A DNA stretch of 64,000 bases from Streptomyces sp. NBC_00510 (GTDB taxonomy: Bacteria > Actinomycetota > Actinomycetes > Streptomycetales > Streptomycetaceae), in assembly GCA_036013505.1 (NCBI GenBank), contig CP107851.1, positions 3,543,501 to 3,607,500 on the forward strand, written 5' to 3'. Below, one piece after another: positions 1 through 9,800 of this stretch (the first letter of the stretch is position 1; each line of letters starts with the position of its first letter). Made by a program: the position numbers and the translations under genes. The notes below the pieces were generated by a model that saw nothing but the letters and a program-made list of their open reading frames with translations, had not been told where the DNA came from and made no database searches.

Positions 1-745
1 TGGTGACGGCGACCTCGTCGCCGACGTGGAGCGGTCCGACCCCCGCCGGGGTGCCGGTGAGGACGACGTCGCCCGGGAGCAGCGTCATGGCCTCGGTGAT
101 GTGCACGATCAGGTCCTCGATGGAGCGGATCATCTGGCTCGTGCGGCCGGACTGGCGCGGTTCGCCGTTGACGGTGGCGGTGACGGCGAGGTCGTTGGCG
201 GCGGCGAGGTCCAGGTCCGTCTCGATCCAGGGGCCGATGGGGCACGAGGAGTCGAAGCCCTTGGCGCGCGCCCACTGCTTCTCGGCCTTCTGGGCGTCCC
301 GCGCGGTGACGTCGTTGGCGCAGGTGTACCCGAGGACGACCTCGGCGACGCGCTCGCGCGGGACCTCGCGGCACATCCGTCCGATGACGACGGCGAGCTC
401 GGCCTCGTGGTGCACCTCCTGCGAGAAGGAGGGGTAGACGATGGGGTCGCCCGGGCCGATCACCGAGGTGGACGGCTTGAAGAAGGCGACCGGGACCTCC
501 GGCACCTCGTTGCCCAGTTCGGCGGCGTGTTCGGCGTAGTTCCGCCCGATCGCGACGACCTTGCTGGGGAGCACGGGCGGCAGCAGCCGGACCTTGCTCA
601 GCGGCACCTTCGTGCCGGAGCGCTCGTACTCGGCGAACGGGATGCCCTTGATGATGTCGAGGACGAGTCCGTCCGGGACGGACTCGTCGCCCTCGACGAC
701 GCCGAAGGCGACATTGCCGTCGATGGAGAACCTGGCGATGCGCAC
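1..745 (-). CDS. Fumarylacetoacetate hydrolase family protein (3' end outside window)
   Basis: The reading frame starts at GTG (743-745) and is still open at base 1, so about 248 residues are visible and the C-terminus is missing. It translates to a FAH-fold protein: the GRNYAEHAAELGNEVP segment, the metal-binding HHEAELAVVIGR stretch and the GYTCANDVTARDAQ and LTGTPAGVGPL segments are all present. Family members act on 2-hydroxyhepta-2,4-dienedioate, acylpyruvates or oxaloacetate with a bound Mg2+ or Mn2+; the substrate cannot be told from sequence. A GAGG-type ribosome site lies about 12 bases upstream. It points away from the conservons, and its closest neighbour is the 62-codon ORF on the same strand. 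Confidence 0.9.
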   Translation of the reverse strand, partial: MRIARFSIDGNVAFGVVEGDESVPDGLVLDIIKGIPFAEYERSGTKVPLSKVRLLPPVLPSKVVAIGRNYAEHAAELGNEVPEVPVAFFKPSTSVIGPGDPIVYPSFSQEVHHEAELAVVIGRMCREVPRERVAEVVLGYTCANDVTARDAQKAEKQWARAKGFDSSCPIGPWIETDLDLAAANDLAVTATVNGEPRQSGRTSQMIRSIEDLIVHITEAMTLLPGDVVLTGTPAGVGPLHVGDEVAVT

Positions 746-830
746 GGGAAGCAGCTCACCTCACTGGCCGGAGACTGACGCTCCAGGTTATCCCGGGGGT
801 GGCTCCCGGACCCGCCCGCCGAGCCGCGCC

Positions 831-1019
831 TCAGGCGGTCGGCAGCTCCGTCAGGACGGTGCGGCGGGGGTTGGCGGTCTGCCGGGGCAGCACGACGGCT
901 TCCGCGTCCTCGACGGCCGGAGCGACCTCTGCGGTCCGCGTGTCCTCGGCGTCCACCAGGTGCGCGAGGGTGGTGCGGCGCGGGTTGGCTATGGGTCGCA
1001 TGATCATGGTCGTCTTCAT
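831..1019 (-). CDS. Small 62-aa protein with repeated ANPRRT motif, function unknown
   Basis: A 62-codon ORF with an ATG start and a weak GAGG about 13 bases upstream. The octamer ANPRRT(T/V)L occurs twice, at residues 11-18 and 49-56, joined by an acidic Ala/Val/Glu-rich linker. There is no signal peptide, membrane segment or recognisable domain. The repeat suggests that the two ends either bind the same partner or are processed alike. It sits between the FAH gene and, divergently, the first conservon. I do not recognise the family. That it is translated is inferred from the internal repeat and the position, not from strong start signals. Confidence 0.55.
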   Translation of the reverse strand: MKTTMIMRPIANPRRTTLAHLVDAEDTRTAEVAPAVEDAEAVVLPRQTANPRRTVLTELPTA

Positions 1020-1585
1020 GGGCCGGTCAGAACCTCGTGTTGTTACCGGGCGCCCAGCGAGGCGCGGTTGACGTAGTACACGGCTGTGTCAAACGTCAAT
1101 CTATCGGCGCCCATTCCCCGATCTGGATGACCAATACAACTGACGGTCTGTGATTTTCCTCACGAACGCGGGGACAAGCAGGGCGTATCGGTCGGCCGCC
1201 CGATACCAGCGAAACCGACATCACGGCCCATCCGGACTCTTCACCCCCGGTTGGCAGCAGCCGGGCGCCGGCCGGCGGGCCCCAACACCCCTGGAGAAAG
1301 CCCGGATTGCCGGAAGACATCCGAAAGGCCACCGACACCGTGTGATCCATCGGACGCACTGAGTCACGTATTCCACTCGAAACATGTCGGCCCTTGTTGG
1401 ACGTGCGGCACTGTGCTGGAATTCCCCGGACCGCCGTATCAACAGATGCCGGCGCGCAGGGGGGAGCGTGCGATCGCCGAGCGGCGGCGGCCAATGGGTA
1501 TCCGCCGGGGAGGGCGGGACTCCGAAGACTCGACACCGTCCTGCCGCCCGTGCGGGGGACGCCTGGTCCAGAGGTTGCGACGCTA
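1020..1585. other. 566-base divergent intergenic region
   Basis: No convincing gene lies here; the open frames are frame-shadows or lack start signals and family resemblance. The region separates the leftward 62-codon ORF from the rightward first conservon, so it should carry both promoters. A TTGACA hexamer and a TTGACG hexamer lie back to back on the minus strand (1092-1087 and 1099-1094), but I cannot place a good -10 box for either. Confidence 0.5.
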
Positions 1586-4500
1586 GTGCAGGGACGTTTC
1601 AAGAGGGATGGCGGCGCTGCGGGCGACCCGGAACAGCGCGGTGGGACCGATCACGGTCCCGCCCGCCGGGATGAAACCGCAGACGCCGGAACCGCGGGCG
1701 CACAGAGCAGCGCCACGCCGGGAAGCGGTGTGCGCACCGGCCCGAAGCACGGCTCCCGAATAGCCATGCGCAACTGGCGCATCAGCACTCGTCTGGTGTC
1801 GCTGCTCGCGCTGCCGGTGGTCGCCGCGACCACCCTGGGTGCGCTCCGCATCCAGAGCTCGCTGGAGAACGTGCAGCAGCTGGAGGCCATGACCTCGCTG
1901 ACCGACCTCACGGAGCAGGCGACCAAGCTCGCCGCCGCGCTCCAGGAGGAGCGAGACGTCTCGGCCGGCCCGCTGTCCAGCACGCCCCGGGACGAGGGCG
2001 ACGACAACATCGCGGCCGCGCTGCAGAAGACCAAGCTGGCGCGCACGGCGTTCGTCAACGCCGCCAACGAGGTCTCCCCTGACCTCACGGGCGTCAACGC
2101 CTCGCTGACCGCGATCAGCCGCCAGCTCGGCACCCTGAACGCCATCCGCGAGCGTTCTTACGACCAGCCCGGCTACGTCGCGCAGACGGTCAGCGAGTAC
2201 GACGAGCTCATCCGCTCGCTCATCGACCTCTCCCAGGAGATGGCCGAGGCGACCGGTAACTCGGACATGATCTCCAGCACCCGCGCGCTGGCGGCGTTCT
2301 CGTCCGCCAAGGAGTACGACTCCATGCAGCGCGCGATCGTCAGCGCCGCGCTGGCCGACAACCGCAACCTCAGTTCCAACGACTTCCGCTACCTGCAGGG
2401 CGCCCACCGCTCCGAGGGCACGGAACTCAAGCAGTTCAGCCAGATCTACGGACGGACGAACGCCGAGGACCTCCTCAAGGGCCTCAACGGCGGCAACGAC
2501 ATCGTCACCAAGGTCGACGAGCAGGCCGACCGCATCGCGGCCTCCGAGTCGAGCATCCAGAACTTCCAGGGCACCTACCTGGACTGGGACGACGACGCCA
2601 AGACCAAGATCCAGCTCATGGGCCAGATCGAGCAGACCCTGCTGCAGCAGATGCAGCAGAAGGCCCTGACGCTGCGCGACGAGGCCCAGCAAGAGGCGAT
2701 CATCAGCGGTGCGCTGATCCTCCTCGTGCTCGGCATCTCGGTCGTCGGCGCCTTCGTCGTCGCCCGGTCCATGGTCCGCTCGCTGCGCCGGCTGCAGGAC
2801 ACCGCCCAGGAAGTCGCCCAGAAGCGACTGCCCGAGCTGGTCAAGCAGCTCTCCGAGTCCGACCCGCAGGACGTCGACACCTCGGTCGAGTCGATCGGCA
2901 TCCACACCCGCGACGAAATCGGCCAGGTGGCCCGCGCGTTCGACGAGGTCCACCGCGAGGCGGTCCGACTCGCCGCCGAGCAGGCGCTGCTGCGAGGGAA
3001 CGTCAACGCGATGTTCACCAACCTCTCGCGCCGCAGCCAGGGCCTGATCCAGCGTCAGCTGAGCCTGATCTCCGAACTGGAGTCCCGCGAGGCCGACCCG
3101 GACCAGCTGTCCAACCTCTTCAAGCTCGACCACCTCGCGACCCGTATGCGCCGGAACGGCGAAAACCTCCTCGTCCTCGCGGGCGAGGAGCCCGGCCGCC
3201 GCTGGACCCGCCCGGTCCCGCTGGTCGACGTCCTCCGCGCCGCCGCCTCCGAGGTGGAGCAGTACGAGCGCATCGAGCTCACCTCGGTGCCGGCGGTCGA
3301 GGTCACCGGCCGCGTCGTCAACGACCTCGTTCACCTGCTCGCAGAGCTGCTGGAGAACGCGACCTCGTTCTCCTCCCCGCAGACCAAGGTGCGGGTCACC
3401 GGTCACGCGCTGCCCGACGGCCGCGTGCTGATCGAGATCCACGACACCGGCATCGGTCTCTCCCCGGAGGACCTCGCCGACATCAACGAGCGGCTCGCCA
3501 ACCCGCCGACGGTGGACGTCTCCGTCTCCCGCCGCATGGGTCTGTTCGTGGTCGGCCGCCTGTCCCTGCGACACGGCATCCGGATCCAGCTCCGTCCGTC
3601 CGACTCGGGCGGCACCACCGCGCTCGTCATGCTGCCGGTGGACGTCACCCAGGGTGGCGCCAAGCCCCAGCCCGGCGCGGGCAACCGCGGTCAGCAGCCG
3701 GGCGGTGCCCCCGCCGCGGCTCCGGGCGGTCCCGCGCCGGCCATGGGTGGCGGCGGCGGTACGGGCCTCGCCGGCATGCACCGCGGTGGGCAGCGCGGCC
3801 AGGTGTCCGGTTCCGCGTCGCGTCCGGCCCTCAACTCCGGTCCCGGTATGGGCCCGCAGGGCGGCCGTCCGGCCGGCCCCGGTGCCCCGACGGCGCCCGG
3901 CCCGCAGCGCTCGGGCCCGAGCTGGGCCAACGAGCAGGTCCCGGGTGGCCAGGGCCGGCCGCAGCAGCAGCCGCAGCGACCGGCGGCTCCCCCGCAGCGT
4001 CCGGCGGCGCCGCAGCCGATGGGCGCGGCCCACGGCCCCGAGGCCGACATGCCGCGCGGTCACGAGGACCTGGAGAGCACGGCGCAGTTCGAGCGCCCGG
4101 ACTTCAACGCCATGCCGCACACCGCACCGGCGTACGGCGGCCCCCAGACCCAGCAGATGCCGCAGATGCCGCAGATGCCGCAGCACGGCGGCCAGCCCCA
4201 GCAGATGCCGCAGATGCCGCAGCACGGTGGCCAGGCCCCGCAGCAGCAGGGCCAGTTCACCCGCAGCGACGTCTTCCAGCGCCCCGCGGCACCCCACGTG
4301 CCGCAGGCGCAGCAGACCCCGCCGGCCGCCCCGGCGGCGCCCCAGGGACCGCGCCACTCCGGCGGGTACGCCCAGGAACCCGGCGCCGCCCACCAGCAGC
4401 GTCCCGCGGCCCCGCAGGCCGACCGGCAGCCCCTGCCGGCCGTCAGCGAGCCGATGGCGCTGCCTCCGGCCCCCGTTCGCCACGACGAGCCGAGCCCGAT

Positions 4501-5071
4501 CTTCGACTCCCTCGAGTCGGACTGGTTCCGCACCGGTCGCGCCGAGCGCATGCAGCAGGTGCACGTCGAGCGCGGCCCGGTCGGCCCGCAGCACAACGGC
4601 AACGGCCCGGGTGCCGCAGCGCCCACCCGGCCGCCGCAGCGCCCGCAGCAGCCCGCCCCGCAGCAGCACCCGCAGCAGCCCGCCCCGCAGCGGGCCCGCG
4701 CCGAGCACGCGGCGCCGCCTTCGCAGCCGGCGCACCCGCCGCAGCCCTCGCAGCCCCCTCGGCGCGACTCGGCGGCGTGGCGGTCCTCGCCGAACGACGA
4801 GGTGTGGGAGCGCGCGGGCCAGGTCCGCCAGCCGTCCGCGGGCGGGGTCACCCCCTCCGGGCTGCCGCGGCGGGTCCCCAAGGCCAACCTCGTCCCGGGA
4901 GCCGGTGCTCCCCAGCAAGCCCCACAGGGCGGTCCGCAGGTTTCGCGGGCCCCCGACGACGTGCGCGGACGCCTGACCAACCTCCGTCGCGGTATCCAGC
5001 AGGGTCGCCAGGCCGGTACGGGAACGACCGACGGCCGCGGCTTTGGCACCACTCACCAGCAGGAGCGTTAG
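1586..5071 (+). CDS. cvnA: Conservon sensor histidine kinase-like protein CvnA (first copy)
   Basis: Membrane sensor of the first conservon, 1161 residues from GTG 1586. That start is preceded by AGAGG; an upstream in-frame extension has no such support. Order: a cytoplasmic lead of about 60 residues, the MRNWRISTRL entry to membrane segment 1 (about 70-90), a long nitrate-sensor-like extracytoplasmic domain, membrane segment 2 (about 370-395), HAMP, then a kinase core with FTNLSRR and LDHLATRMRR near 465-510. The ATPase has an N-box ELLENATSFSS near 585, a G1 box DTGIGL near 622 and a G2 box RRMGLFVVGRL near 650. Residues after about 690 form a Pro/Gln-rich tail with MPQ repeats, ending in the VTPSGLPRRVPKANLVPG motif shared with the second copy. 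No response regulator is present; conservon kinases are thought to signal to CvnB-D. Confidence 0.95.
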   Translation: MQGRFKRDGGAAGDPEQRGGTDHGPARRDETADAGTAGAQSSATPGSGVRTGPKHGSRIAMRNWRISTRLVSLLALPVVAATTLGALRIQSSLENVQQLEAMTSLTDLTEQATKLAAALQEERDVSAGPLSSTPRDEGDDNIAAALQKTKLARTAFVNAANEVSPDLTGVNASLTAISRQLGTLNAIRERSYDQPGYVAQTVSEYDELIRSLIDLSQEMAEATGNSDMISSTRALAAFSSAKEYDSMQRAIVSAALADNRNLSSNDFRYLQGAHRSEGTELKQFSQIYGRTNAEDLLKGLNGGNDIVTKVDEQADRIAASESSIQNFQGTYLDWDDDAKTKIQLMGQIEQTLLQQMQQKALTLRDEAQQEAIISGALILLVLGISVVGAFVVARSMVRSLRRLQDTAQEVAQKRLPELVKQLSESDPQDVDTSVESIGIHTRDEIGQVARAFDEVHREAVRLAAEQALLRGNVNAMFTNLSRRSQGLIQRQLSLISELESREADPDQLSNLFKLDHLATRMRRNGENLLVLAGEEPGRRWTRPVPLVDVLRAAASEVEQYERIELTSVPAVEVTGRVVNDLVHLLAELLENATSFSSPQTKVRVTGHALPDGRVLIEIHDTGIGLSPEDLADINERLANPPTVDVSVSRRMGLFVVGRLSLRHGIRIQLRPSDSGGTTALVMLPVDVTQGGAKPQPGAGNRGQQPGGAPAAAPGGPAPAMGGGGGTGLAGMHRGGQRGQVSGSASRPALNSGPGMGPQGGRPAGPGAPTAPGPQRSGPSWANEQVPGGQGRPQQQPQRPAAPPQRPAAPQPMGAAHGPEADMPRGHEDLESTAQFERPDFNAMPHTAPAYGGPQTQQMPQMPQMPQHGGQPQQMPQMPQHGGQAPQQQGQFTRSDVFQRPAAPHVPQAQQTPPAAPAAPQGPRHSGGYAQEPGAAHQQRPAAPQADRQPLPAVSEPMALPPAPVRHDEPSPIFDSLESDWFRTGRAERMQQVHVERGPVGPQHNGNGPGAAAPTRPPQRPQQPAPQQHPQQPAPQRARAEHAAPPSQPAHPPQPSQPPRRDSAAWRSSPNDEVWERAGQVRQPSAGGVTPSGLPRRVPKANLVPGAGAPQQAPQGGPQVSRAPDDVRGRLTNLRRGIQQGRQAGTGTTDGRGFGTTHQQER

Positions 5072-5494
5072 TTGAGTCAGATGAGCCAGGCGGCACAGAA
5101 TCTGAACTGGTTGATCACCAACTTCGTGGACAACACCCCCGGGGTGTCCCACACCGTGGTGGTATCCGCCGACGGCCTGCTGCTGGCCATGTCCGAGGGT
5201 TTCCCCCGTGACCGTGCCGACCAGTTGGCGGCCGTCGCCTCCGGCCTCACCTCGCTGACAGCGGGCGCGTCCCGCATCTTCGAGGGCGGCAGCGTCAACC
5301 AGACCGTCGTGGAGATGGAGCGCGGCTTCCTCCTCCTGATGTCGGTCTCGGACGGATCCTCGCTGGCCGTACTGGCGCACCCCGAGTGCGACATCGGCCT
5401 CGTGGGCTACGAGATGGCCCTGCTCGTCGACCGAGCGGGCGCCGTTCTCACCCCCGACCTGCGCGCAGAACTCCAAGGCAGCCTGATGGGCTGA
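5072..5494 (+). CDS. cvnB: Conservon roadblock/LC7 protein CvnB (first copy)
   Basis: A 140-residue roadblock/LC7 protein that begins directly after the cvnA stop codon. The TTG at 5072 is preferred over the ATG at 5081 because the AGGAG in the last cvnA codons is 6 bases from the TTG but 15 from the ATG. Roadblock proteins of this type resemble MglB and act as partners or GTPase-activating proteins of small GTPases; here the natural partner is CvnD. The sequence is about 93 percent identical to the second copy at 10129-10551, with nine differences counted by eye. Confidence 0.95.
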   Translation: MSQMSQAAQNLNWLITNFVDNTPGVSHTVVVSADGLLLAMSEGFPRDRADQLAAVASGLTSLTAGASRIFEGGSVNQTVVEMERGFLLLMSVSDGSSLAVLAHPECDIGLVGYEMALLVDRAGAVLTPDLRAELQGSLMG

Positions 5495-5573
5495 GCTCCT
5501 CCCCGGAGCCCGGCCGAATGCACGCCCCATGACTACTCGCGACACGCGTCCGCTCTTACCCGGAGGACCATTC

Positions 5574-5981
5574 ATGACCCCGCCGCCCGCCTCGCCCGGC
5601 CCGTACGGCGCGCCCCACCATGCGCCGTACGGGGGCGAAGGCGACCAGCCGCTGGTGCGGCCGTACGCCATGACCGGTGGTCGCACCCGACCGCGCTACC
5701 AGCTCGCCATCGAGGCACTGGTCAGCACCTCCGCGGACCCGAGTGCCTACCAGGGGCTGCTCCCCGAACACCAGCGCATCTGCCACCTGTGCATGGAGAT
5801 CAAGTCGGTCGCCGAGATCTCCGCACTGCTGGGGATCCCGCTGGGGGTGGCCCGGATTCTGGTGGCCGACCTGGCTGAGGCCGGTATGGTCGCCATCCAC
5901 CAGCCGAGCAGCGGCGAGGCCGGCGGACAGCCTGATGTGACACTGCTCGAAAGGGTGCTCAGTGGACTTCGCAAGCTCTAG
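5574..5981 (+). CDS. cvnC: Conservon DUF742 protein CvnC (first copy)
   Basis: DUF742 family protein of 135 residues. ATG 5574 has a GGAGG seven bases upstream; an in-frame ATG at 5529 lacks a ribosome site and would add a rare TTA codon. The N-terminus is Pro/Gly-rich and variable. The conserved core LVRPYAMTGGRTRPRYQLAIEALV leads into a winged-helix-like part with EHQRICHLCMEIKSVAEISALLGIPLGVARILVADL, which resembles a DNA- or protein-binding helix-turn-helix. The role within the conservon complex is not established. Its last 20 bases overlap the start of cvnD. Confidence 0.95.
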   Translation: MTPPPASPGPYGAPHHAPYGGEGDQPLVRPYAMTGGRTRPRYQLAIEALVSTSADPSAYQGLLPEHQRICHLCMEIKSVAEISALLGIPLGVARILVADLAEAGMVAIHQPSSGEAGGQPDVTLLERVLSGLRKL

Positions 5982-6570
5982 GCCGGGGCAGCAGGCGGCG
6001 TACGGTGCGCCGCCCGCGGCCCGGTCCACCACCTCGGCGAAGATCGTGGTGGCGGGTGGCTTCGGCGTGGGCAAGACCACGTTCGTCGGGGCGGTCTCGG
6101 AGATCAACCCGCTCCGTACGGAGGCCGTGATGACCTCGGCATCCGCGGGCGTGGACGATCTGACGCACGTGGCCGACAAGACCACGACGACCGTGGCCAT
6201 GGACTTCGGTCGTATCACGCTCGACGACGACCTGATCCTGTACCTGTTCGGTACGCCGGGCCAGGACCGCTTCTGGTTCATGTGGGACGACCTGGTCCGC
6301 GGTGCCATCGGCGCCGTCGTCCTGGTCGACACCCGCCGGCTGGCCGACTGCTTCCCGGCCGTCGACTACTTCGAGAACAGCGGTCTGCCGTTCGTCATCG
6401 CCCTCAACGGCTTCGACGGCCACCAGCCGTACACGCCCGATGAGGTCCGGGAAGCGCTGCAGATCGGCCCGGACGCCCCCATCATCATCACGGACGCCCG
6501 GCACCGCGCCGAGGCGAAGAGCGCGCTGATCACGCTCGTCGAACACGCGCTGCTCGCTCGTCTCAAGTAA
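5962..6570 (+). CDS. cvnD: Conservon small GTPase CvnD (first copy)
   Basis: Ras-like/MglA-type GTPase of 202 residues that starts at GTG 5962 inside cvnC (20-base overlap), so the two are probably translationally coupled. The P-loop is GGFGVGKTTF near residues 33-42; FGTPGQDRFWFMWDDL is the switch II/G3 region, and ALNGFD stands at the position of the NKxD specificity motif, with N and D kept but K replaced. Residues 8-22 are an insertion absent from the second copy. It ends the first conservon and is followed by a hairpin terminator. Confidence 0.95.
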   Translation: MDFASSRPGQQAAYGAPPAARSTTSAKIVVAGGFGVGKTTFVGAVSEINPLRTEAVMTSASAGVDDLTHVADKTTTTVAMDFGRITLDDDLILYLFGTPGQDRFWFMWDDLVRGAIGAVVLVDTRRLADCFPAVDYFENSGLPFVIALNGFDGHQPYTPDEVREALQIGPDAPIIITDARHRAEAKSALITLVEHALLARLK

Positions 6571-6596
6571 GCGTTCCAGCTTGCCACTTCGCGTAT

Positions 6597-6628
6597 GGAC
6601 CGGCTGTGTCTTTTGACATGGCCGGTCC
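6597..6628 (+). terminator. Rho-independent-type hairpin after first conservon
   Basis: Arms GGACCGGC (6597-6604) and GCCGGTCC (6621-6628) pair perfectly across a 16-base loop and are followed by the T-rich run TTCTGTT. It lies 27 bases after the cvnD stop codon and would separate the two conservons transcriptionally. Confidence 0.7.
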
Positions 6629-6691
6629 TTCTGTTCATAACGTTTCGACCGCGAATCGGAACAACCCGAACACCGCCCGCGCCCAGTCGGC

Positions 6692-6719
6692 TTCACTGCG
6701 CATACATCTACCCAGTGAA
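6692..6719. promoter_or_regulatory. Inverted repeat upstream of second conservon
   Basis: TTCACTG (6692-6698) and CAGTGAA (6713-6719) form a perfect 7-base inverted repeat with a 14-base spacer, about 165 bases before the second cvnA. It lies in a 312-base gap that is markedly AT-richer than its surroundings, which suits a promoter-operator region. No regulator is identified, and a 7-base repeat could occur by chance. Confidence 0.35.
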
Positions 6720-6882
6720 TTGCCACCGCTTTACGCTTATGCCCCTTTTAACCGGCGCGTGATCATGGCTTCGCAGTCCTCGCCGGACGTTTGTGGAGCA
6801 CCCCCATGACGTGCTGGAATTCATCGAAACCCGAGAGTAGGAACGGCGCCGCCCGCGCCGTCGCCGAGAGGTTGTTGGTCGA

Positions 6883-9800
6883 GTGAGGAACACGAGGCGA
6901 GCAGAGCCGGGTCCCGCGGACCACCCGCGTGGCAATTTCACCCCGCCTGCGCGATACGGCACGGCTCAGGCCGCTGCCCCCGAGGCGGCCACCGCGCCGG
7001 AGCCGGTGACGAGCCCGGGCAGCCGCTTCGCCATGCGCAACTGGCGGGTGGCCACCCGTCTGAACGTCATCCTCCTCATCCCGGTGATGGTCGCCCTGGT
7101 CTTCGGCGGCTTCCGGGTGCAGAGCTCGGTGCAGACCTGGCAGGACGCCGACGACGCGGTGCGGACCGCCAACGCCGTGCGCGCCGCCGTGGACTACGCC
7201 AACGCCGTCCTGAACGAACGCGACCTCAGCGTTGTTCCCCTGCTGGCCGGCGACACCGAGAACAAGAACGTCGTCGCGACCCGCGCGGCCACCGACCAGG
7301 CGGCCGCGAAGTTCGACGCGGCCGTCGCCGAGCTGCCCGTGAGCGACCGGCTGCAGCGCCGCGTGGCGAACATCCGCGAGGGCGAGAAGGTCCTGGCGAA
7401 GCTGCGTGACACGGCCTTCACCCGGCAGCTCCCGGGCGTGCAGACCGAGGAGAAGTACGTCGAGGTCCAGCACCCGCTGATGGAGCTCGCGAACGAGCTG
7501 GGCTTCGGCACCAACAGCATCGCCTCCTACGGCCGCACCCTCTACGCGCTCGAACTGACCAAGGCCGCCGAGTCGCTGACCCGCTCCATCGGCACCCACC
7601 TGCTCGTCGAGGACCGCGACAAGCTCGCCGACGGCGAGCTGCAGCTCCAGCTGACCGCCTTCACCTCGTACGCCTACCTCCAGCAGGTCGCGCTGGAGGA
7701 GTACCGGGGCGGTGGCACCGACGCGGACTACCAGCGGCTGCTGGACGCGCAGGACGCGGCCCTGGAGAAGGGCAAGGAGCAGGTCACCCAGGCCGCCCAG
7801 GCGGCCAAGCAGGCCGGCCAGCCCTTCAAGGCTCCGCCGAGCCTGGAGAACATGATCAAGCTGATCGCCTCCGGTCAGAGCACTGAGCAGCTCAAGGCCC
7901 AGGGCGTGACCGCGGAGAGCTGGTTCGGCGCGACCACCCTCGCCTTCGACGCCTACAAGAGCGTCGAGCAGCACCTGGCCAACCAGGCGTACAACGACTC
8001 GAGCGACATCGCCGACAGTGCCCGCATCGAGGCGATCGTCAACTCCGCCATCGTGCTCGTCGCGCTGATCATCGCCTTCATCGTGGCCGCGATGGTGGCC
8101 CGCTCGATGAGCAACAGCATGCGGCGGCTGCGCACCGCGGCCTTCGAGGTCGCCGAGCAGCGCCTGCCCGCCCTGGTCGACCAGCTCTCCCGCACCGATC
8201 CGGGCAAGGTCGACACCCGCGTCCAGACGATCCCGATCACCTCGAACGACGAGATCGGCGAAGTCGCCCGCGCCTTCGACCAGATCCACCGCGAGGCCGT
8301 ACGGCTCGCCGCCGAGCAGGCCCTGCTCCGTGGCAACGTCAACGCGATCTTCACCAACCTCTCCCGCCGCAACCAGGGCCTCATCCAGCGCCAGCTGACG
8401 CTGATCACGGACCTGGAGAACAACGAGGCGGACCCGGACCAGCTGGAGAACCTCTTCAAGCTGGACCACCTGGCGACCCGTATGCGCCGCAACGGCGAGA
8501 ACCTCCTGGTCCTCGCCGGCGAGGAGCCCGGCCGCCGCTGGAACCAGCCGGTCCCGCTGGTCGACGTGCTCCGCGCCGCGGCCTCCGAGGTGGAGGCGTA
8601 CGAGCGCATCGAACTGGTCGGCATCCCCGAGACCGAGATCCACGGCACCGCCGTCACCGACCTCGTGCACCTGCTGGCCGAGCTGCTGGAGAACGCCACC
8701 ACGTTCTCCTCGCCGCAGACCAAGGTGCGGGTCACCGCGACCCGGCTGCCCGACGGCCGCGTCATGGTCGAGATCCACGACAAGGGCATCGGCCTCACCG
8801 CCGAGGACTTCGCGGACATCAACCACAAGCTGGCCGAACCGCCGACCGTCGACGCGTCGATCTCCAAGCGCATGGGCCTGTTCGTGGTCGGCCGCCTCGC
8901 CGACCGGCACGGCATCCGCGTCCAGCTCCGCCCGTCCGGCGAGCAGGCCGGCACCACCTCGCTGGTCATGCTCCCCGAGCCGATCACCCACGGTGGCGGC
9001 GGCGAGGAGATGCCGCTGGAGGACGACTTCACCGTGTCCCGGATCGTGCCGGAGCTCGAGACCCCGCAGTTCGCCGCCTACGGGCCGACCGCCGCGGAGC
9101 TCGGCTTCGACGACTCGCGCTACGAGCGCGCCGAGGCCCCGGGCGACACCCGCTCGCTCGACCCGGTCGGCCGCTCGCTCATGCGCGACCAGCGCCGTGC
9201 CCAGCTCGAGGCCGCGGCCGGCGACCGTGCCCCGGAGCACCTGCCGTTCGAGGGCGACGCCCAGGAACAGGGCTTCCAGGACGGCTACCAGGAGGCCGGC
9301 GCCGACGCCGCGTTCCGGGAGACCCCGTTCCAGGACAACGGCTTCCCGGCGAACGGCTACGAACAGCAGGGCTACCAGGAGCCGCAGGCCCAGCCGTTCC
9401 AGGAGCAGCACGGCTACGACGCGCAGCCCGGGTTCCAGGAGCCGGTGTACACCGAAGGCGGCTACGCCGAGCAGGGGTACACCGCTCCGCAGAACGGCTA
9501 CACCCAGGACGACTGGCAGCAGCAGAACGGGTACGCCCAGGAGCAGTGGACGGCGACGCCCGGCGGCGACCTGCCGCAGGCGGCCCAGCCGCAGGCCTTC
9601 CCGGCCCAGGCGACGGCCGATTCCGCCACAGCCACCCCCTTCGAGGCCCCGGAGCGCGTAGGCTTCGACCGACCGGGTGCGGCCACCGGCCCGCTGCAGT
9701 CCTCGGTGACCGACGCGGGACTGCCGCGCCGCGACCGCGGATGGCAGCAGTCCGGCCCGGCGGCCCCGGCACAGCCGGAGCCCCAGTCGACGGACGGCTT

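Noticed and set aside
1096..1602. 168-codon minus-strand frame in the region before cvnA
   Set aside because: No ribosome site, Cys/Arg/Pro-rich composition without any domain, and it runs into the cvnA start region; likely non-coding.
1583..5686. 1367-codon open frame antisense to the first conservon
   Set aside because: It mirrors cvnA codon positions; high GC at third positions leaves the opposite strand without stops. The product is low-complexity with no domain.
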